From: a virus
Virus record (IMG/VR): IMGVR_UViG_3300042507_005041
Location: 1 to 64,000 of that record
DNA: 64,000 nt
Reading direction: 5' to 3' (one strand)
Under the pieces are notes generated by a model. It saw only the letters and a list, made by a program, of their open reading frames with translations, was not told where the DNA came from and did no database searches. The position numbers and the translations under genes are program-made. Below are positions 40,996-50,204 of the stretch, in pieces; the first letter of the stretch is position 1, and each line of letters begins with the position of its first letter.

Positions 40996-42672
40996 TTAGT
41001 ATCTTTTTTTAGAATAATCTATTTTATTTTGAAGCCATTTAGGCTTAGGGTTATTCTCGTAATGACGAGAAATGATTTGACTAGCCATACCCTTAGTCAT
41101 GTCTGATGTAATGGGTACGCCAATTCTTTTAAGTATTTTCTTTTGAGGATCAGTCGGTCCATCGCTTCTCCATGCTGCAGAAGCATCGAGTAAAGCCATA
41201 GATGAAGCTCTATTGGATTGAACCCATTTGTCTGATCGTGCAAAAGCTTCTCTCATATCTGGAACAGTTCCTAAAAGACGAGTAGTTTTTTGAGGGTTAT
41301 CATGAAGAGTAACATTCCATCTGCCGAGAGTATCGCATTTAATACGCATAGATTCTGCGTTGTTTAAACCAAGATGATATTCATCTTCTGCAATTTCAGC
41401 CCAAACAAGTTTGGAATATTCTTGAACAATAGGGTTAGGTGGAGGAGGCATAAACAAGTTGATACGAGTATATGCTAGTTCGATATCTTCTGGATTAAGA
41501 ACACGAACTGCTTCACCGGGAGCGTAAGCTTCAAGTTCTTCAAACTTTTCAGCAACGTCTGTTAGGCTTTGTCCTTGTAAATCGAATTCTGGTGGCAGAC
41601 CCAAAAGAGTAGGAAGGCCAATAGGCTTCTTTCCCTTTGTGGTATCTGCAATGTCGATAATTATACAATGAGGCTTACCTTCGTATAGTCGAGTTCCTCG
41701 ACCAACTATTTGAGTATAAAGCAGAGCACTACGTGTAGGCTTTGCAAGAATAATAGCTTCGATAGAAGGTTCGTCAAAGCCTTCAGTTAAAACGCCAACA
41801 TTTACAATTACGGAAATCTTTCCCGTAGCAAAGTCCGCAAGTATTTGTTCTCGTTCTTCTCGTGGAGTTGTACCCACGATTACTGCTGTTTCTACCGACG
41901 ATTGTCTAAAGGATAAGGCCAAGTTTTCGGCGTGTTTGACGCCGGATGCGAATACAACGGCTTTCTTAGAGTCTGCCAGACTAAAATAGCTAGCGACGAT
42001 ATGAGCGTTACGCTCAGGATTGTCAATTTTGTTTTCCAATTGAGATTGGCTATAGTCGCCATTTTGAATCTCCACTTCCGATATATCTGTACTTGTTTTT
42101 ACTCTATATCCAACAAGAGGACTTAACCATCCATCTTTAATAAGATCTTGTATAGTTTTATAATATACAATCTCCTGAAAGACATCGATTAATCTTGTTG
42201 AATCAGAACGTTGAGGGGTAGCTGTTACTCCAAGTATAAAAGAAGGATTGAAATAATCAATAACTCTTCTGTACGATGGAGCAGCAGCATGATGAGCTTC
42301 GTCTATAACAATTGATTTAAAATAATCTTTAGGATATCCCTCTATACGAGGTGTACCATTGCGACCTAATGTAGCAACAGATGCTACAACTACGTCAACG
42401 TGACCAGCTTTACGTTCAGCTTGTTCTATCTCTACAGTAAGATGTGGATTAGATGCAAGAATTTTAGATCTTGCTTGTTCAAGCAGCTCTGCACGATGAG
42501 CTAATACTAGCATCGGCAGAGAGTCTGGTTTAATCTTAGGAAGATGGGAAAATATAACAGTTTTACCTGCTCCAGTTGGAAGAACAACAAGCTGCCTGTT
42601 GATTCCATTTTCTTGATTAACAAGAATAGAATCTAATGCCTCTTGTTGATATGGGCGCAAGGTAATAGTCAT
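40996..42672 (-). CDS. SF2 DEAD/DEAH helicase
   Basis: 558 residues. LRPYQQEALDSI (Q-like), PTGAGKT motif I, DEAHHA motif II, VTATPQRSD motif III, VVFASG and QIVGRGTRL motifs IV-VI. This layout is the RecG/SSL2/type III restriction-like helicase found in many phages, for recombination, replication or repair. The C-terminal 150 residues include WKSDGPTDPQKKILKRIGVP-like sequence (a small DNA-binding-type helical segment). Confidence 0.85.
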   Translation of the reverse strand: MTITLRPYQQEALDSILVNQENGINRQLVVLPTGAGKTVIFSHLPKIKPDSLPMLVLAHRAELLEQARSKILASNPHLTVEIEQAERKAGHVDVVVASVATLGRNGTPRIEGYPKDYFKSIVIDEAHHAAAPSYRRVIDYFNPSFILGVTATPQRSDSTRLIDVFQEIVYYKTIQDLIKDGWLSPLVGYRVKTSTDISEVEIQNGDYSQSQLENKIDNPERNAHIVASYFSLADSKKAVVFASGVKHAENLALSFRQSSVETAVIVGTTPREEREQILADFATGKISVIVNVGVLTEGFDEPSIEAIILAKPTRSALLYTQIVGRGTRLYEGKPHCIIIDIADTTKGKKPIGLPTLLGLPPEFDLQGQSLTDVAEKFEELEAYAPGEAVRVLNPEDIELAYTRINLFMPPPPNPIVQEYSKLVWAEIAEDEYHLGLNNAESMRIKCDTLGRWNVTLHDNPQKTTRLLGTVPDMREAFARSDKWVQSNRASSMALLDASAAWRSDGPTDPQKKILKRIGVPITSDMTKGMASQIISRHYENNPKPKWLQNKIDYSKKRY

Positions 42673-42677
42673 ATTAA

Positions 42678-42857
42678 TTAAAATCCAAAAAGATCAGTCT
42701 CTCCGAAGAAAGGTTCAATTGTAATATTGTTCTCTAGTTTTTCGTAATCGAATTGCTCTATTTTACCACAAACAATTGTGTTTGACTCGTTAAAGCAAAC
42801 TAATGGTTTATTATTTTCTTGAGAAGGTTTTTCTAGTATGGGTGTAATAGTTTTCAT
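42678..42857 (-). CDS. Small hypothetical protein
   Basis: 59 residues (MKTITPILEKPSQENNKPLV ...), two Cys in LVCFNESNTIVCGK, acidic end ITIEPFFGETDLFGF. GGATAAATT before the ATG. In the gap upstream of the helicase gene. Confidence 0.5.
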   Translation of the reverse strand: MKTITPILEKPSQENNKPLVCFNESNTIVCGKIEQFDYEKLENNITIEPFFGETDLFGF

Positions 42858-42860
42858 AAT

Positions 42861-43529
42861 TTATCCTTGAAAGATCATACGAGAACCTTTATTTGAATGA
42901 AGATTGTCACGATTAACTATTTCGTATGTAATTTGGTTATCGTCATAATATGCAAGGACTTCGTCAAAGGTAAAAGGTCCTCTGTTTTCTACGTGAGAAA
43001 AGATAAAGAATAACTCTACCATATCACCAGCTGCAGAAAGTTCTCCATTAGAATCTTCTTTAGCTACTGAAGACATGTTAGAATTTTCATATTGAAAGAT
43101 AACATCATTGTCTTCGTTGATGGTGTAAGGTAAAGTATAAATGTAACAAGATTCAGGAGATACAAATGTCATGTTTAAAGCATCGTATAACTTGTCTCCA
43201 GTATCTGGATTTTTAACATTAGAATCAGCAGCAACTATGAATAGCTGTGATCCAATGGTTACAGGAAAAAACAAAAGCTCAGAAAGAGCTTGATAAAGAT
43301 CATCTCTACCTTCAAATGGTCGACAGGTAAATACGCCAACTATATCTTTGTTTGCATTAAAAACTACAGATGTAGGAGCGAATGTATCTGGACCACTTGA
43401 TTTGATGATACTTGAAAAGAAAGAAGAAATTTTCTGAACTTGTTTCCAAGCATCAGGAATAATTTCTTCAGTACGTGTGTTAAAGTCTTCAGGACTTAGG
43501 AAATCAAAAGATAAATCATCTTTAGACAT
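42861..43529 (-). CDS. Hypothetical protein
   Basis: 222 residues, mixed alpha/beta with VFTCRPFEGRDDLYQALSEL and VELFFIFSHV. Acidic overall. Lies between the helicase and the 849-residue protein. No family recognised. Confidence 0.5.
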   Translation of the reverse strand: MSKDDLSFDFLSPEDFNTRTEEIIPDAWKQVQKISSFFSSIIKSSGPDTFAPTSVVFNANKDIVGVFTCRPFEGRDDLYQALSELLFFPVTIGSQLFIVAADSNVKNPDTGDKLYDALNMTFVSPESCYIYTLPYTINEDNDVIFQYENSNMSSVAKEDSNGELSAAGDMVELFFIFSHVENRGPFTFDEVLAYYDDNQITYEIVNRDNLHSNKGSRMIFQG

Positions 43530-43563
43530 TTAAATAACTCCAATATATAATAAGAACGTAAGT

Positions 43564-43601
43564 AGCGGTGCCCAAAGAAAGTAATTTCTTTAGACACCGC
43601 T
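43564..43601. terminator. Strong hairpin after the 849-residue gene
   Basis: AGCGGTG...CACCGCT with an inner AAAGAAA/TTTCTTT stem. There is no U run after it on the minus strand, so it may stabilise RNA ends rather than terminate. Confidence 0.45.
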
Positions 43602-43615
43602 TTCTATACTTACTG

Positions 43616-46165
43616 TTAGAACTCAGCCTTCAAACGACGAACAGGCTTAGGCTTTTCGTCTACGTTTGTAAATACGATAGGAGAATACTGAGCATGGAAG
43701 GACTGGTATTCATACATATCATTAAATGTATGTTGCTGTCCTTCTGGATCTGTATACGTCCATGTTTCATATTTGGTTGAGATGGGAACATATTTTCCGT
43801 TGGCAAAGGTCATGGTTACGCGATTACCAATACCATAGTGAATGAGAGCTTTCTCAAGGTATGGGTAAACAACGCGGTTCATGACAATCTGATCGGAAAA
43901 CTTTCCAGTGCTAGTAGGCTCTTTGATGCACGCACAATAAAGTGCGATAACAAAGTCATGTTGATCTTCAGGTCGTTCGAAAGAATTGATCTTATCTACA
44001 ATTGACTTGTAAAGATATTCCCATTCTTCACGCTTAATAGCACCTGTTGTTTGAACATTCTCATTAGAGTTTGTATTGTAAATATTCATTCGGAAGTCAC
44101 GAAGGACTGGAATTGCATGGAAATACAAACGCTGAGCAAGTTTCTGAATATTCTCAGACAAAACAATGTTTTCTTGAGAATACTTGGTAACACGTTCAAC
44201 ATACTTATTGTAATAATGAGTACAAAGAGTATTGAGGTGAGTAAGTGTGCCTGTGTATGTTTCGACTTCAGGATGCTTGCGAGCAAGATTCTTAAATCGA
44301 CCATGCCACAGGTCGTGATCAATAGGCTTACCTGAATCAAGAACTTCTTGAATAATCAGTTCAGCTTCGGCATCGATCGCAAGACGATCTCGAGAGTCTG
44401 ATGTTTGAGTACAACCATCGATTGCAGACTCCATAGAACAGACTTGCACCTTACGATGCTTACCGATAACAGATGAATGGAGCATTGAGCCGTTAACAAA
44501 ACGACCAACGTTACCACCATTCATTGCAGTATCGACATCTGCCATGACGTCTTCAATAGAATACTCTTCACCGGCTTCACGAGCTGGTAGTGGACTATAG
44601 CTACTTGGAAGACCAGTGTAGCGAACACTACCAGAACGAATTGCAGTAGACAAACGTTCTGGCCAATTGCGAGAATTAACTTCAGGGAAAGTTACTTCTT
44701 CACCATCGGCTTTTGTCCACTTGGGAGCCCATTCTCCTTCAACATAGTTAAAGATAGAATACTCTCCGTAACCGTTTGGTGAACGAGCGATGATAACAAC
44801 TTTGTCGCCATCACGCTGTCCACCAGTAAGGGTACGATAGAACAACTTAAAGAAGTCGTCTTCGTCATGACCGCCATGGCTTTCGTACATCTCAAGCCAG
44901 TCGAAGTCGTTGACAACATGAACGCCAATTTGATTTAAGCGTTTGATGTCACCTTCTTCAACTTCGATGTCATATCCAGCCATACGTGCTAATGATTCAG
45001 GAATAATCTGTTCATAAACACTGCATGGAATAGGAATACGATTCTCAAGAGGCTGAGCATGAGAGATAGCAAGAGTCTTAAACAACCACGGAGAATCCGT
45101 AATTGAAAGTCCCATGCTAGCCCAACGATGGCCTACATAGTTAATACGTGCTTGAGCTTCAAGATCTTCTGTTTCTTTATTCTCACGAGAGAATTGACGA
45201 ACGAAGATTGATTTCCAGTTGGCAAGCAACTTGCCTTGAATAGCTTCTTGAAACATCTTTTCATATTCTTCCACAAGCCACATCTCCATATCGCTTTTAC
45301 GGAAAAGCTTAGGAAGATTAATAACGGTCTGATGGTCTGTGATAACACGAGACTTTGGACCTTGTGGTTCTGCAAGAAGTCGTACTCCACCTGAGTAAGA
45401 AACTTCTTTCTTCAGGTTTGCACGAGAAACGATGATATCAACATCAAGAGGAAGATTGTCAGAAACAATCATATTGCCCTTGATCATGCCTTCATCAATG
45501 AAGATACGAGCATTATATACTTTTGAATTAGCAAGAAAGCGTTGAAGCTTTTGGCGGAATTCAGGATCGTAATAAATGTCGTTTGTGTCAAGTTCATTAT
45601 CTGCGTCATAAACAGGCAAGTTTTGAATTGCTGATTGAATAACGCGAGATGAAATAACAAAGCCACCGTCAAGCAAGCGTGACAAGACTTCAGGATCAGA
45701 GATCCAATCAGCCCAACCAGTGGAGAAATCATAACGACTATAGTCGGTAGGTTCTACCCACTTGATGTTAAGGCTATTGAAGTGAGCATTAATTAAAGTT
45801 GCACGGTGAAATGCTTTTGCACGCTTAGAAGTTTTGCCTCCACCTTTAACGGTGTAGCCAGCAGCTTTAACAGCTGACATCCAACCTTCTGAGCCCTTAA
45901 GTGAACAAGCAACAACTTTGTTCTTGTCAACAAGGGCATATTGAACGGAAGGATGAGAAATGATTTTCTCAAGTTCTGCACGATCAAAAAGGTTGGTAGG
46001 AATTGGAAGCGATGCGATACGGAATTCGTTAGAGCCAGACTCTTCCATGAGCTGGCGCATAACACCAATATCGTAAAATCCAATTTGGTATTCTTCTGAA
46101 GAACGAAGTGGAGCATTCTTAAATGCTTTCATACGTACTTTGGGCCGATATGTATTAAAGTTCAT
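43616..46165 (-). CDS. Large protein of unknown function, paralog of 59186-61576
   Basis: 849 residues; AGGAGGGAC directly before the ATG indicates strong expression. The segment YNARIFIDEGMIKGNMIV parallels IQIRVFTADGLIKGNALV of the 796-residue protein at 59186, and both have later blocks on RxGxxxRxxM-type helices. The C-terminal third is helical (LAQRLYFHAIPVLRDFRMNI). Size and expression signals suggest a replication or transcription component, but no catalytic motif is recognised. Confidence 0.6.
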   Translation of the reverse strand: MNFNTYRPKVRMKAFKNAPLRSSEEYQIGFYDIGVMRQLMEESGSNEFRIASLPIPTNLFDRAELEKIISHPSVQYALVDKNKVVACSLKGSEGWMSAVKAAGYTVKGGGKTSKRAKAFHRATLINAHFNSLNIKWVEPTDYSRYDFSTGWADWISDPEVLSRLLDGGFVISSRVIQSAIQNLPVYDADNELDTNDIYYDPEFRQKLQRFLANSKVYNARIFIDEGMIKGNMIVSDNLPLDVDIIVSRANLKKEVSYSGGVRLLAEPQGPKSRVITDHQTVINLPKLFRKSDMEMWLVEEYEKMFQEAIQGKLLANWKSIFVRQFSRENKETEDLEAQARINYVGHRWASMGLSITDSPWLFKTLAISHAQPLENRIPIPCSVYEQIIPESLARMAGYDIEVEEGDIKRLNQIGVHVVNDFDWLEMYESHGGHDEDDFFKLFYRTLTGGQRDGDKVVIIARSPNGYGEYSIFNYVEGEWAPKWTKADGEEVTFPEVNSRNWPERLSTAIRSGSVRYTGLPSSYSPLPAREAGEEYSIEDVMADVDTAMNGGNVGRFVNGSMLHSSVIGKHRKVQVCSMESAIDGCTQTSDSRDRLAIDAEAELIIQEVLDSGKPIDHDLWHGRFKNLARKHPEVETYTGTLTHLNTLCTHYYNKYVERVTKYSQENIVLSENIQKLAQRLYFHAIPVLRDFRMNIYNTNSNENVQTTGAIKREEWEYLYKSIVDKINSFERPEDQHDFVIALYCACIKEPTSTGKFSDQIVMNRVVYPYLEKALIHYGIGNRVTMTFANGKYVPISTKYETWTYTDPEGQQHTFNDMYEYQSFHAQYSPIVFTNVDEKPKPVRRLKAEF

Positions 46166-46571
46166 AGTCCCTCCTAAGGTCTACGTTTAAGTCCCTTCTC
46201 TTTGAATGAACTATTGCCTTATTAAAAAACAATTGTTACTCAAATAGAAGTTTATATTTATATTTGATAAGTGGCATATCATATCATAGAAGCTCAGTTC
46301 TATGACACTCTATTATCCTTCGGGGAATATGCCAGTACCCGGTACTGTAGTTTTGCACAACTGCAGGGGTCCGCTACAGATTATTTTCGGAGTGTGGAAG
46401 TGGCAGGAGTCGAACCTGCTTTATAAATCGACATGAACACAAAGGAAAAGAAAGAGTTTTTTTAATTTATAAAATCCTACATACACTTCCGTGATACCAG
46501 CTGTTATATTTTTGGAGCCAGGCTGGTACTGGTCCTTCACAGGTATATAACTAAACCTGTTCTTAGGTTAA
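46166..46571. other. 406-base non-coding region with structured RNA
   Basis: Contains a folded element at 46272-46346 (TGGCATAT/ATATGCCA closing stem, CATAGAA/TTCTATG hairpin, AGTACC/GGTACT palindrome) that shares CGGGGAATAT with the structured RNAs at 33.5 kb, and the tRNA-like RNA at 46395-46490. No credible gene seen. Confidence 0.5.
46395..46490 (-). ncRNA. tRNA-like RNA without a normal anticodon arm
   Basis: Perfect acceptor GGAAGTG/CACTTCC, A73, and T arm GCAGG-TTCGACT-CCTGC. The 64 bases between cannot form D and anticodon arms; instead two copies of the palindrome TTTATAAA can pair as a long stem around 38 A/T/C-rich bases. The topology (acceptor, T arm, long second helix) recalls the tRNA-like domain of tmRNA, but there is no G-U identity pair and it is far too short. 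Confidence 0.5.
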
Positions 46572-46769
46572 CTAAGAAACTTTACGGGCAACAGGATAAC
46601 CCAACTTATTTCCAGAAAATACAGTTGGTAGTTTTGTTTTGTTTATTATCATGTTGTAATCATTTAAAGCGTCACAAATTCGCAAGCAAATATTATGAAG
46701 CTCATCGTGGTTGATTTTAGTTGTTTGCAGACTTTCGTAGATGTCTGAATACATTTGTGTATAGTTCAC
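46572..46769 (-). CDS. Small hypothetical protein, paralog of 8879-9082
   Basis: 65 residues: MNYTQMYSDIYESLQTTKIN then HDELHNICLRICDALNDY, aligned along its length with the 67-residue protein at 8879-9082. AAAAGGAG before the ATG. Confidence 0.6.
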   Translation of the reverse strand: MNYTQMYSDIYESLQTTKINHDELHNICLRICDALNDYNMIINKTKLPTVFSGNKLGYPVARKVS

Positions 46770-46854
46770 AAATATCTCCTTTTATAGACATGAACTACTC
46801 ATCTACAGCATAAAGTTAATACGCTGTTGAAGAATGTTCAAGTGATGTAACTTG

Positions 46855-47439
46855 TCATTGTTTTGTAGGTACGATAAGACCGTTAACAAAAGTGTTAAAC
46901 TTTGAACGAGTCTTATTAGAGATGCGCCACATATTAAAGGCCCAACGATCAGGATCAACGTCTTCGGTCCAGTGAGGATTTTTGCAGTTGAACTCAAAAA
47001 CTTCACCACCTGTCATTGGGACTTTAATTATTTCAGAAGGATTGATACAATCTTCTGGACGAGCCCATCCAAAGCCTGGATAAATTCTTTCATAGCACCA
47101 AGTGACTTTGCCTAGATTGATTCCGATAGAACGGAAGTCAGCATAGCTAGCATCACGGTGAGATGAAATAGATCCACCTTTAGATACAAGACCTAGTTCT
47201 GGTTCCCAATTAAAAGTTGAACAAATGTTTCTAACAAATATCCAAATCTTTTCATCTTGAAGACCTAGTTGGAAATCAAGAGATTCAGCAAGTGGGGCTT
47301 CATAGGGAAACCAAGAACGACGTCGTCCTGGAGCATAGTTGGAAACGTCTGCTCCAAGGTCAGGTGCAATGTTCTCTTCAAGATATTGAACTGCTTTAGC
47401 TACGCGTTCTGGACTGATTGTTGTAATAATATTAAGCAT
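46855..47439 (-). CDS. 2-oxoglutarate/Fe(II) oxygenase-like protein
   Basis: 194 residues. SSHRDASYADFRSIGINLG offers an HxD pair, NPHWTEDVDPDRWAFNMW the distal His and the 2OG-binding Arg, in the order of the double-stranded beta helix. Family members hydroxylate proteins, nucleic acids or small molecules. Assignment is by motif order and may be wrong. Confidence 0.5.
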   Translation of the reverse strand: MLNIITTISPERVAKAVQYLEENIAPDLGADVSNYAPGRRRSWFPYEAPLAESLDFQLGLQDEKIWIFVRNICSTFNWEPELGLVSKGGSISSHRDASYADFRSIGINLGKVTWCYERIYPGFGWARPEDCINPSEIIKVPMTGGEVFEFNCKNPHWTEDVDPDRWAFNMWRISNKTRSKFNTFVNGLIVPTKQ

Positions 47440-47822
47440 TAGGATTCCTTGTTAAAGTTTGTAATTATCGATTTAAAGTGTTTATTAGATGGTTTAGAAG
47501 TAATGTTCTTTTTTTGTTTTTGCTGCAAAATAGGAAGTAACTTATAATAATACTGATTGTAATAATAACTTATAACCCAATCTAAAATCTCTTGTGAAAT
47601 ATCAAGACTAAGGTTAAGACGGCGAAGACTACGATCTAACTCTTTAAATTGTGCGTTAGTTATTTGTACATCTTTCTTTAAACGATTAGCTGGAGTAGTA
47701 ATAATTTCATAAAAGTTGATGTAACCAGCGTCGTAAAATTTATTACGAAGAGAATTGGTTACATGAAGGTTTTCATTTTTTACTTTTCTAATGTCTTGAT
47801 AAAGAAATTTATAAATAGACAT
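47439..47822 (-). CDS. Hypothetical protein
   Basis: 127 residues, basic and helical (RRLNLSLDISQEILDWVISY). One-base overlap with the oxygenase-like gene. No family recognised. Confidence 0.5.
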   Translation of the reverse strand: MSIYKFLYQDIRKVKNENLHVTNSLRNKFYDAGYINFYEIITTPANRLKKDVQITNAQFKELDRSLRRLNLSLDISQEILDWVISYYYNQYYYKLLPILQQKQKKNITSKPSNKHFKSIITNFNKES

Positions 47823-47830
47823 TTTATTCC

Positions 47831-48574
47831 TTATTTATCAAATGGATTGTTAGGGATTTCAATGTATTGCTTTTCACCGTTAATGGTAATGTGTGAAGGG
47901 CGAACGGCAGGAGTGCCATGCTGTTCCTGATATGCAATTGCGTAATAATGGCTAAGGAAAATTTTGACTGCAAATCTACGTGCTTGCGCATCGATTTGTT
48001 GTTCAGAAAGTTTGCCCTGCTTTAGCAATGGTGCGTCAGAACGAAACTTGTATGGTAGATCGGAAAGAATGTCTTTAGCTTTATCTGCATACAGGCCTTC
48101 ATTGTTCTTCTTAATGCGACGCTCTTTATCTTGAAGATAGAGCTTGCCGTAAAAACAATTTGGCTTAGACGCATGCTTAGCAAAGTTAGAGCCAATCTTC
48201 CAGCAAATAGATTTAAGATCACCATTAAAGATTTTCTTATCACTAGATGATGGGTCAAGACCAGCATAACGCCACACAGCTCCAGGAGTGTGTGCCTTAA
48301 CTATGTCAATATGTGACAAGAGTCCAGCTGAAAGTACTGGACCAATTCCAAACTGAGAAGAAGCCCATTTAGCAACGACGCTGTCTTCAATATAGTTTGC
48401 AAGTGGTCGCTTGACAATTGAATCAATTGAGTCAAGAGTATCGACAATAGAACTAATAGTTGGGATAGGGTTGGATGTAGGATTTAAGGCTTCAATTGCA
48501 AGCTTTGCTTCCTCCATCCGATTGTATGATGCAACAATCTTTTGGACTGATGTTTTATTAATATTATTTGACAT
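47831..48574 (-). CDS. Helix-hairpin-helix protein resembling the IS110 C-terminal domain
   Basis: 247 residues. FGIGPVLSAGLLSHIDIVKA ... PGAVWRYAGLDPSS is the HhH pattern of the IS110/IS116 transposase C-terminal domain. The N-terminal DEDD catalytic domain is absent and no inverted repeats flank it, so this is a stand-alone DNA-binding protein, not an insertion sequence. Confidence 0.65.
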   Translation of the reverse strand: MSNNINKTSVQKIVASYNRMEEAKLAIEALNPTSNPIPTISSIVDTLDSIDSIVKRPLANYIEDSVVAKWASSQFGIGPVLSAGLLSHIDIVKAHTPGAVWRYAGLDPSSSDKKIFNGDLKSICWKIGSNFAKHASKPNCFYGKLYLQDKERRIKKNNEGLYADKAKDILSDLPYKFRSDAPLLKQGKLSEQQIDAQARRFAVKIFLSHYYAIAYQEQHGTPAVRPSHITINGEKQYIEIPNNPFDK

Positions 48575-48594
48575 ATATTTTTCCTATTTTGATA

Positions 48595-48843
48595 TTAAAT
48601 ATTAAGAGTTAATTTTTGTTCACGTTTAAGTTTAGTTCGTGAACGAATAGATAGCCCACCAAATACGCCATAGTTGATGTTATTATCTATGGCGTATTGG
48701 GCACAGGGTGTTTTGACTGGACAACTTTTGCAAAATGCAACAGCTCTTTTAGTTCCCCCTGGATCAGATCCAGGAGGAAAGAAAAAGTTAGTGTCCATTC
48801 CTTTACATTTAGCTTGCTCCATAAAGGATGTATCTTCGTTCAT
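48595..48843 (-). CDS. WhiB-like Fe-S transcription regulator
   Basis: 82 residues. AKCKGMD, then AFCKSCPVKTPCAQYA (CxxCxxxxxC) give the four cluster cysteines, followed by YGVFGGLSIRSRTKLKR, the WhiB GVWGG turn and basic tail. WhiB proteins bind [4Fe-4S], contact sigma factor region 4 and are confined to Actinobacteria and their phages. It may retune host transcription. Strong host marker. Confidence 0.9.
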   Translation of the reverse strand: MNEDTSFMEQAKCKGMDTNFFFPPGSDPGGTKRAVAFCKSCPVKTPCAQYAIDNNINYGVFGGLSIRSRTKLKREQKLTLNI

Positions 48844-48852
48844 TTTAATTCC

Positions 48853-49473
48853 TTATTGTTGTTTTGGACGATGACCAGTAGCTGTTGGGTTCTGGAGAAC
48901 AAATGCAATCCAGAAGTATTCTAGAATTCCAGCAACAGTATAAAAATGATCTGGGTCAGATGAATTTCTAGGATCAACGGCCATGTAATCTAAGATTTCA
49001 GACCAAGATAAATCTGTTTTGCCGTAGTCTTCTAAAAGTGATTGAAACATTCCAAAATCATCTTCAGAAATATGAATATCTTCAGAAGCAATAACTTGAT
49101 TAATACGAGAAAGCTGTTGTTTAATCATGTGGCCAACAACATGAACTGTATTTTTGTGCAGCTGAATGTTGTCTACAGGTTCTAAAACATTATAACCTTC
49201 AGCGTCAGCAAGCTCTTCGCAATGCATGCATGGACATGGATTAAATCCATATGCAATTTCTTTGTGTTCAGTGTAACAATAACATGGGTAAACAGGTCTA
49301 GTAGTATTGAACATGGAAACAATGTCAGCTGCTAAAGCATCATTAACACCGCCTTGAACAAGCGATGAGTAAATACCAACTTCAGCTTCAATATCCCATT
49401 CAGGATTTGAAACAACTTTGTAGGACTCTGTTTCAGGATCCCATACAACTTTTTTGTCATTAGGTTGATTCAT
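48853..49473 (-). CDS. Hypothetical protein with Cys cluster
   Basis: 206 residues. YPCYCYTEHK and NPCPCMHCEEL form a dense Cys/His site, probably zinc. Acidic C-terminal part. No family recognised. Confidence 0.55.
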   Translation of the reverse strand: MNQPNDKKVVWDPETESYKVVSNPEWDIEAEVGIYSSLVQGGVNDALAADIVSMFNTTRPVYPCYCYTEHKEIAYGFNPCPCMHCEELADAEGYNVLEPVDNIQLHKNTVHVVGHMIKQQLSRINQVIASEDIHISEDDFGMFQSLLEDYGKTDLSWSEILDYMAVDPRNSSDPDHFYTVAGILEYFWIAFVLQNPTATGHRPKQQ

Positions 49474-49491
49474 TGTAATTACTCCTTGATA

Positions 49492-49983
49492 TTAGATAGT
49501 TGTTGTGCGTGAAGCACGTTTGGTTTCAGACCAGTTGTTAAATTTAACAATATAAGGTTTTACTTTAATGTAAGCATTTCTGGTAAACCAGATGGGAAAA
49601 GTAATAAACCTAATAAGTGAATAAATTAACTTAGCGAGGTCTGATAAAGCTACGCTCCATTTGTCGTAGTTTTCTTTAGCATTTTTCTTGAGGTGGTTGA
49701 ATTGACTACCACCACGAGCCTTAGCAGAAGGACTATCATAATTCCAGTAAAGGAATTGATAGCCGGGAACTGATAAGATAGTTGAGATAACGCCAGCGCC
49801 CATGGCAACAAGGCCACCGGCACCAAAGGCGATACCCATAACAAATGAAATTACTAAAGAGTTCAACAAGTTGAACAGTGGACTCTTTGCTGATAGCCTA
49901 CGCCAAGCTGGGACCTTGGCAGCGATCATCAATTCGAGGGCACATGAAGTTAGTGCCAGAATGATCATCATAGTTAATAACAT
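49492..49983 (-). CDS. Membrane protein
   Basis: 163 residues with three or four transmembrane segments (MLLTMMIILALTSCALELMI; LLNSLVISFVMGIAFGAGGL; VISTILSVPGYQFLYW) and a basic C-terminal part. AGGAGAATT before the ATG. No family recognised. Confidence 0.65.
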   Translation of the reverse strand: MLLTMMIILALTSCALELMIAAKVPAWRRLSAKSPLFNLLNSLVISFVMGIAFGAGGLVAMGAGVISTILSVPGYQFLYWNYDSPSAKARGGSQFNHLKKNAKENYDKWSVALSDLAKLIYSLIRFITFPIWFTRNAYIKVKPYIVKFNNWSETKRASRTTTI

Positions 49984-50028
49984 ATTTAATTCTCCTGTGT
50001 ATGTAAGTTGTCTTTTATTTTGTAAAAA

Positions 50029-50115
50029 CTATTTCTTTTTAGATGGAATTAAACAAATAGCATATATAACAACGATTGAAACCATTATTAGTTCTATGAT
50101 CAATGTAAGAGGCAT
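50029..50115 (-). CDS. Tiny membrane peptide
   Basis: 28 residues: MPLTLIIELIMVSIVVIYAI then CLIPSKKK. AAAGGAG is well spaced before the ATG, and the AAATAGAAGGG leader motif lies about 48 bases upstream, as for other real genes here. Confidence 0.55.
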   Translation of the reverse strand: MPLTLIIELIMVSIVVIYAICLIPSKKK

Positions 50116-50162
50116 TGGGTACTCCTTTTGTATTTGATAAAGTGTGGATAAATGTGACATTT

Positions 50163-50175
50163 CCCTTCTATTTTG
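50163..50175 (-). promoter_or_regulatory. Leader motif copy 1 (CAAAATAGAAGGG)
   Basis: First of five near-identical copies (others 57082, 58038, 58456, 59065) just upstream of minus-strand genes; here between a terminator and the tiny membrane peptide gene. Copies share (C/T/G)AAATAGAAGGG. Confidence 0.5.
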
Positions 50176-50204
50176 TACGAACAAAAAAAGTTGTATTACA
50201 AACG

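Noticed and set aside
47831-48574. IS110-family insertion sequence
   Set aside because: Only the C-terminal HhH-like domain is present, without the catalytic N-terminus or ends; a stand-alone DNA-binding protein fits better.
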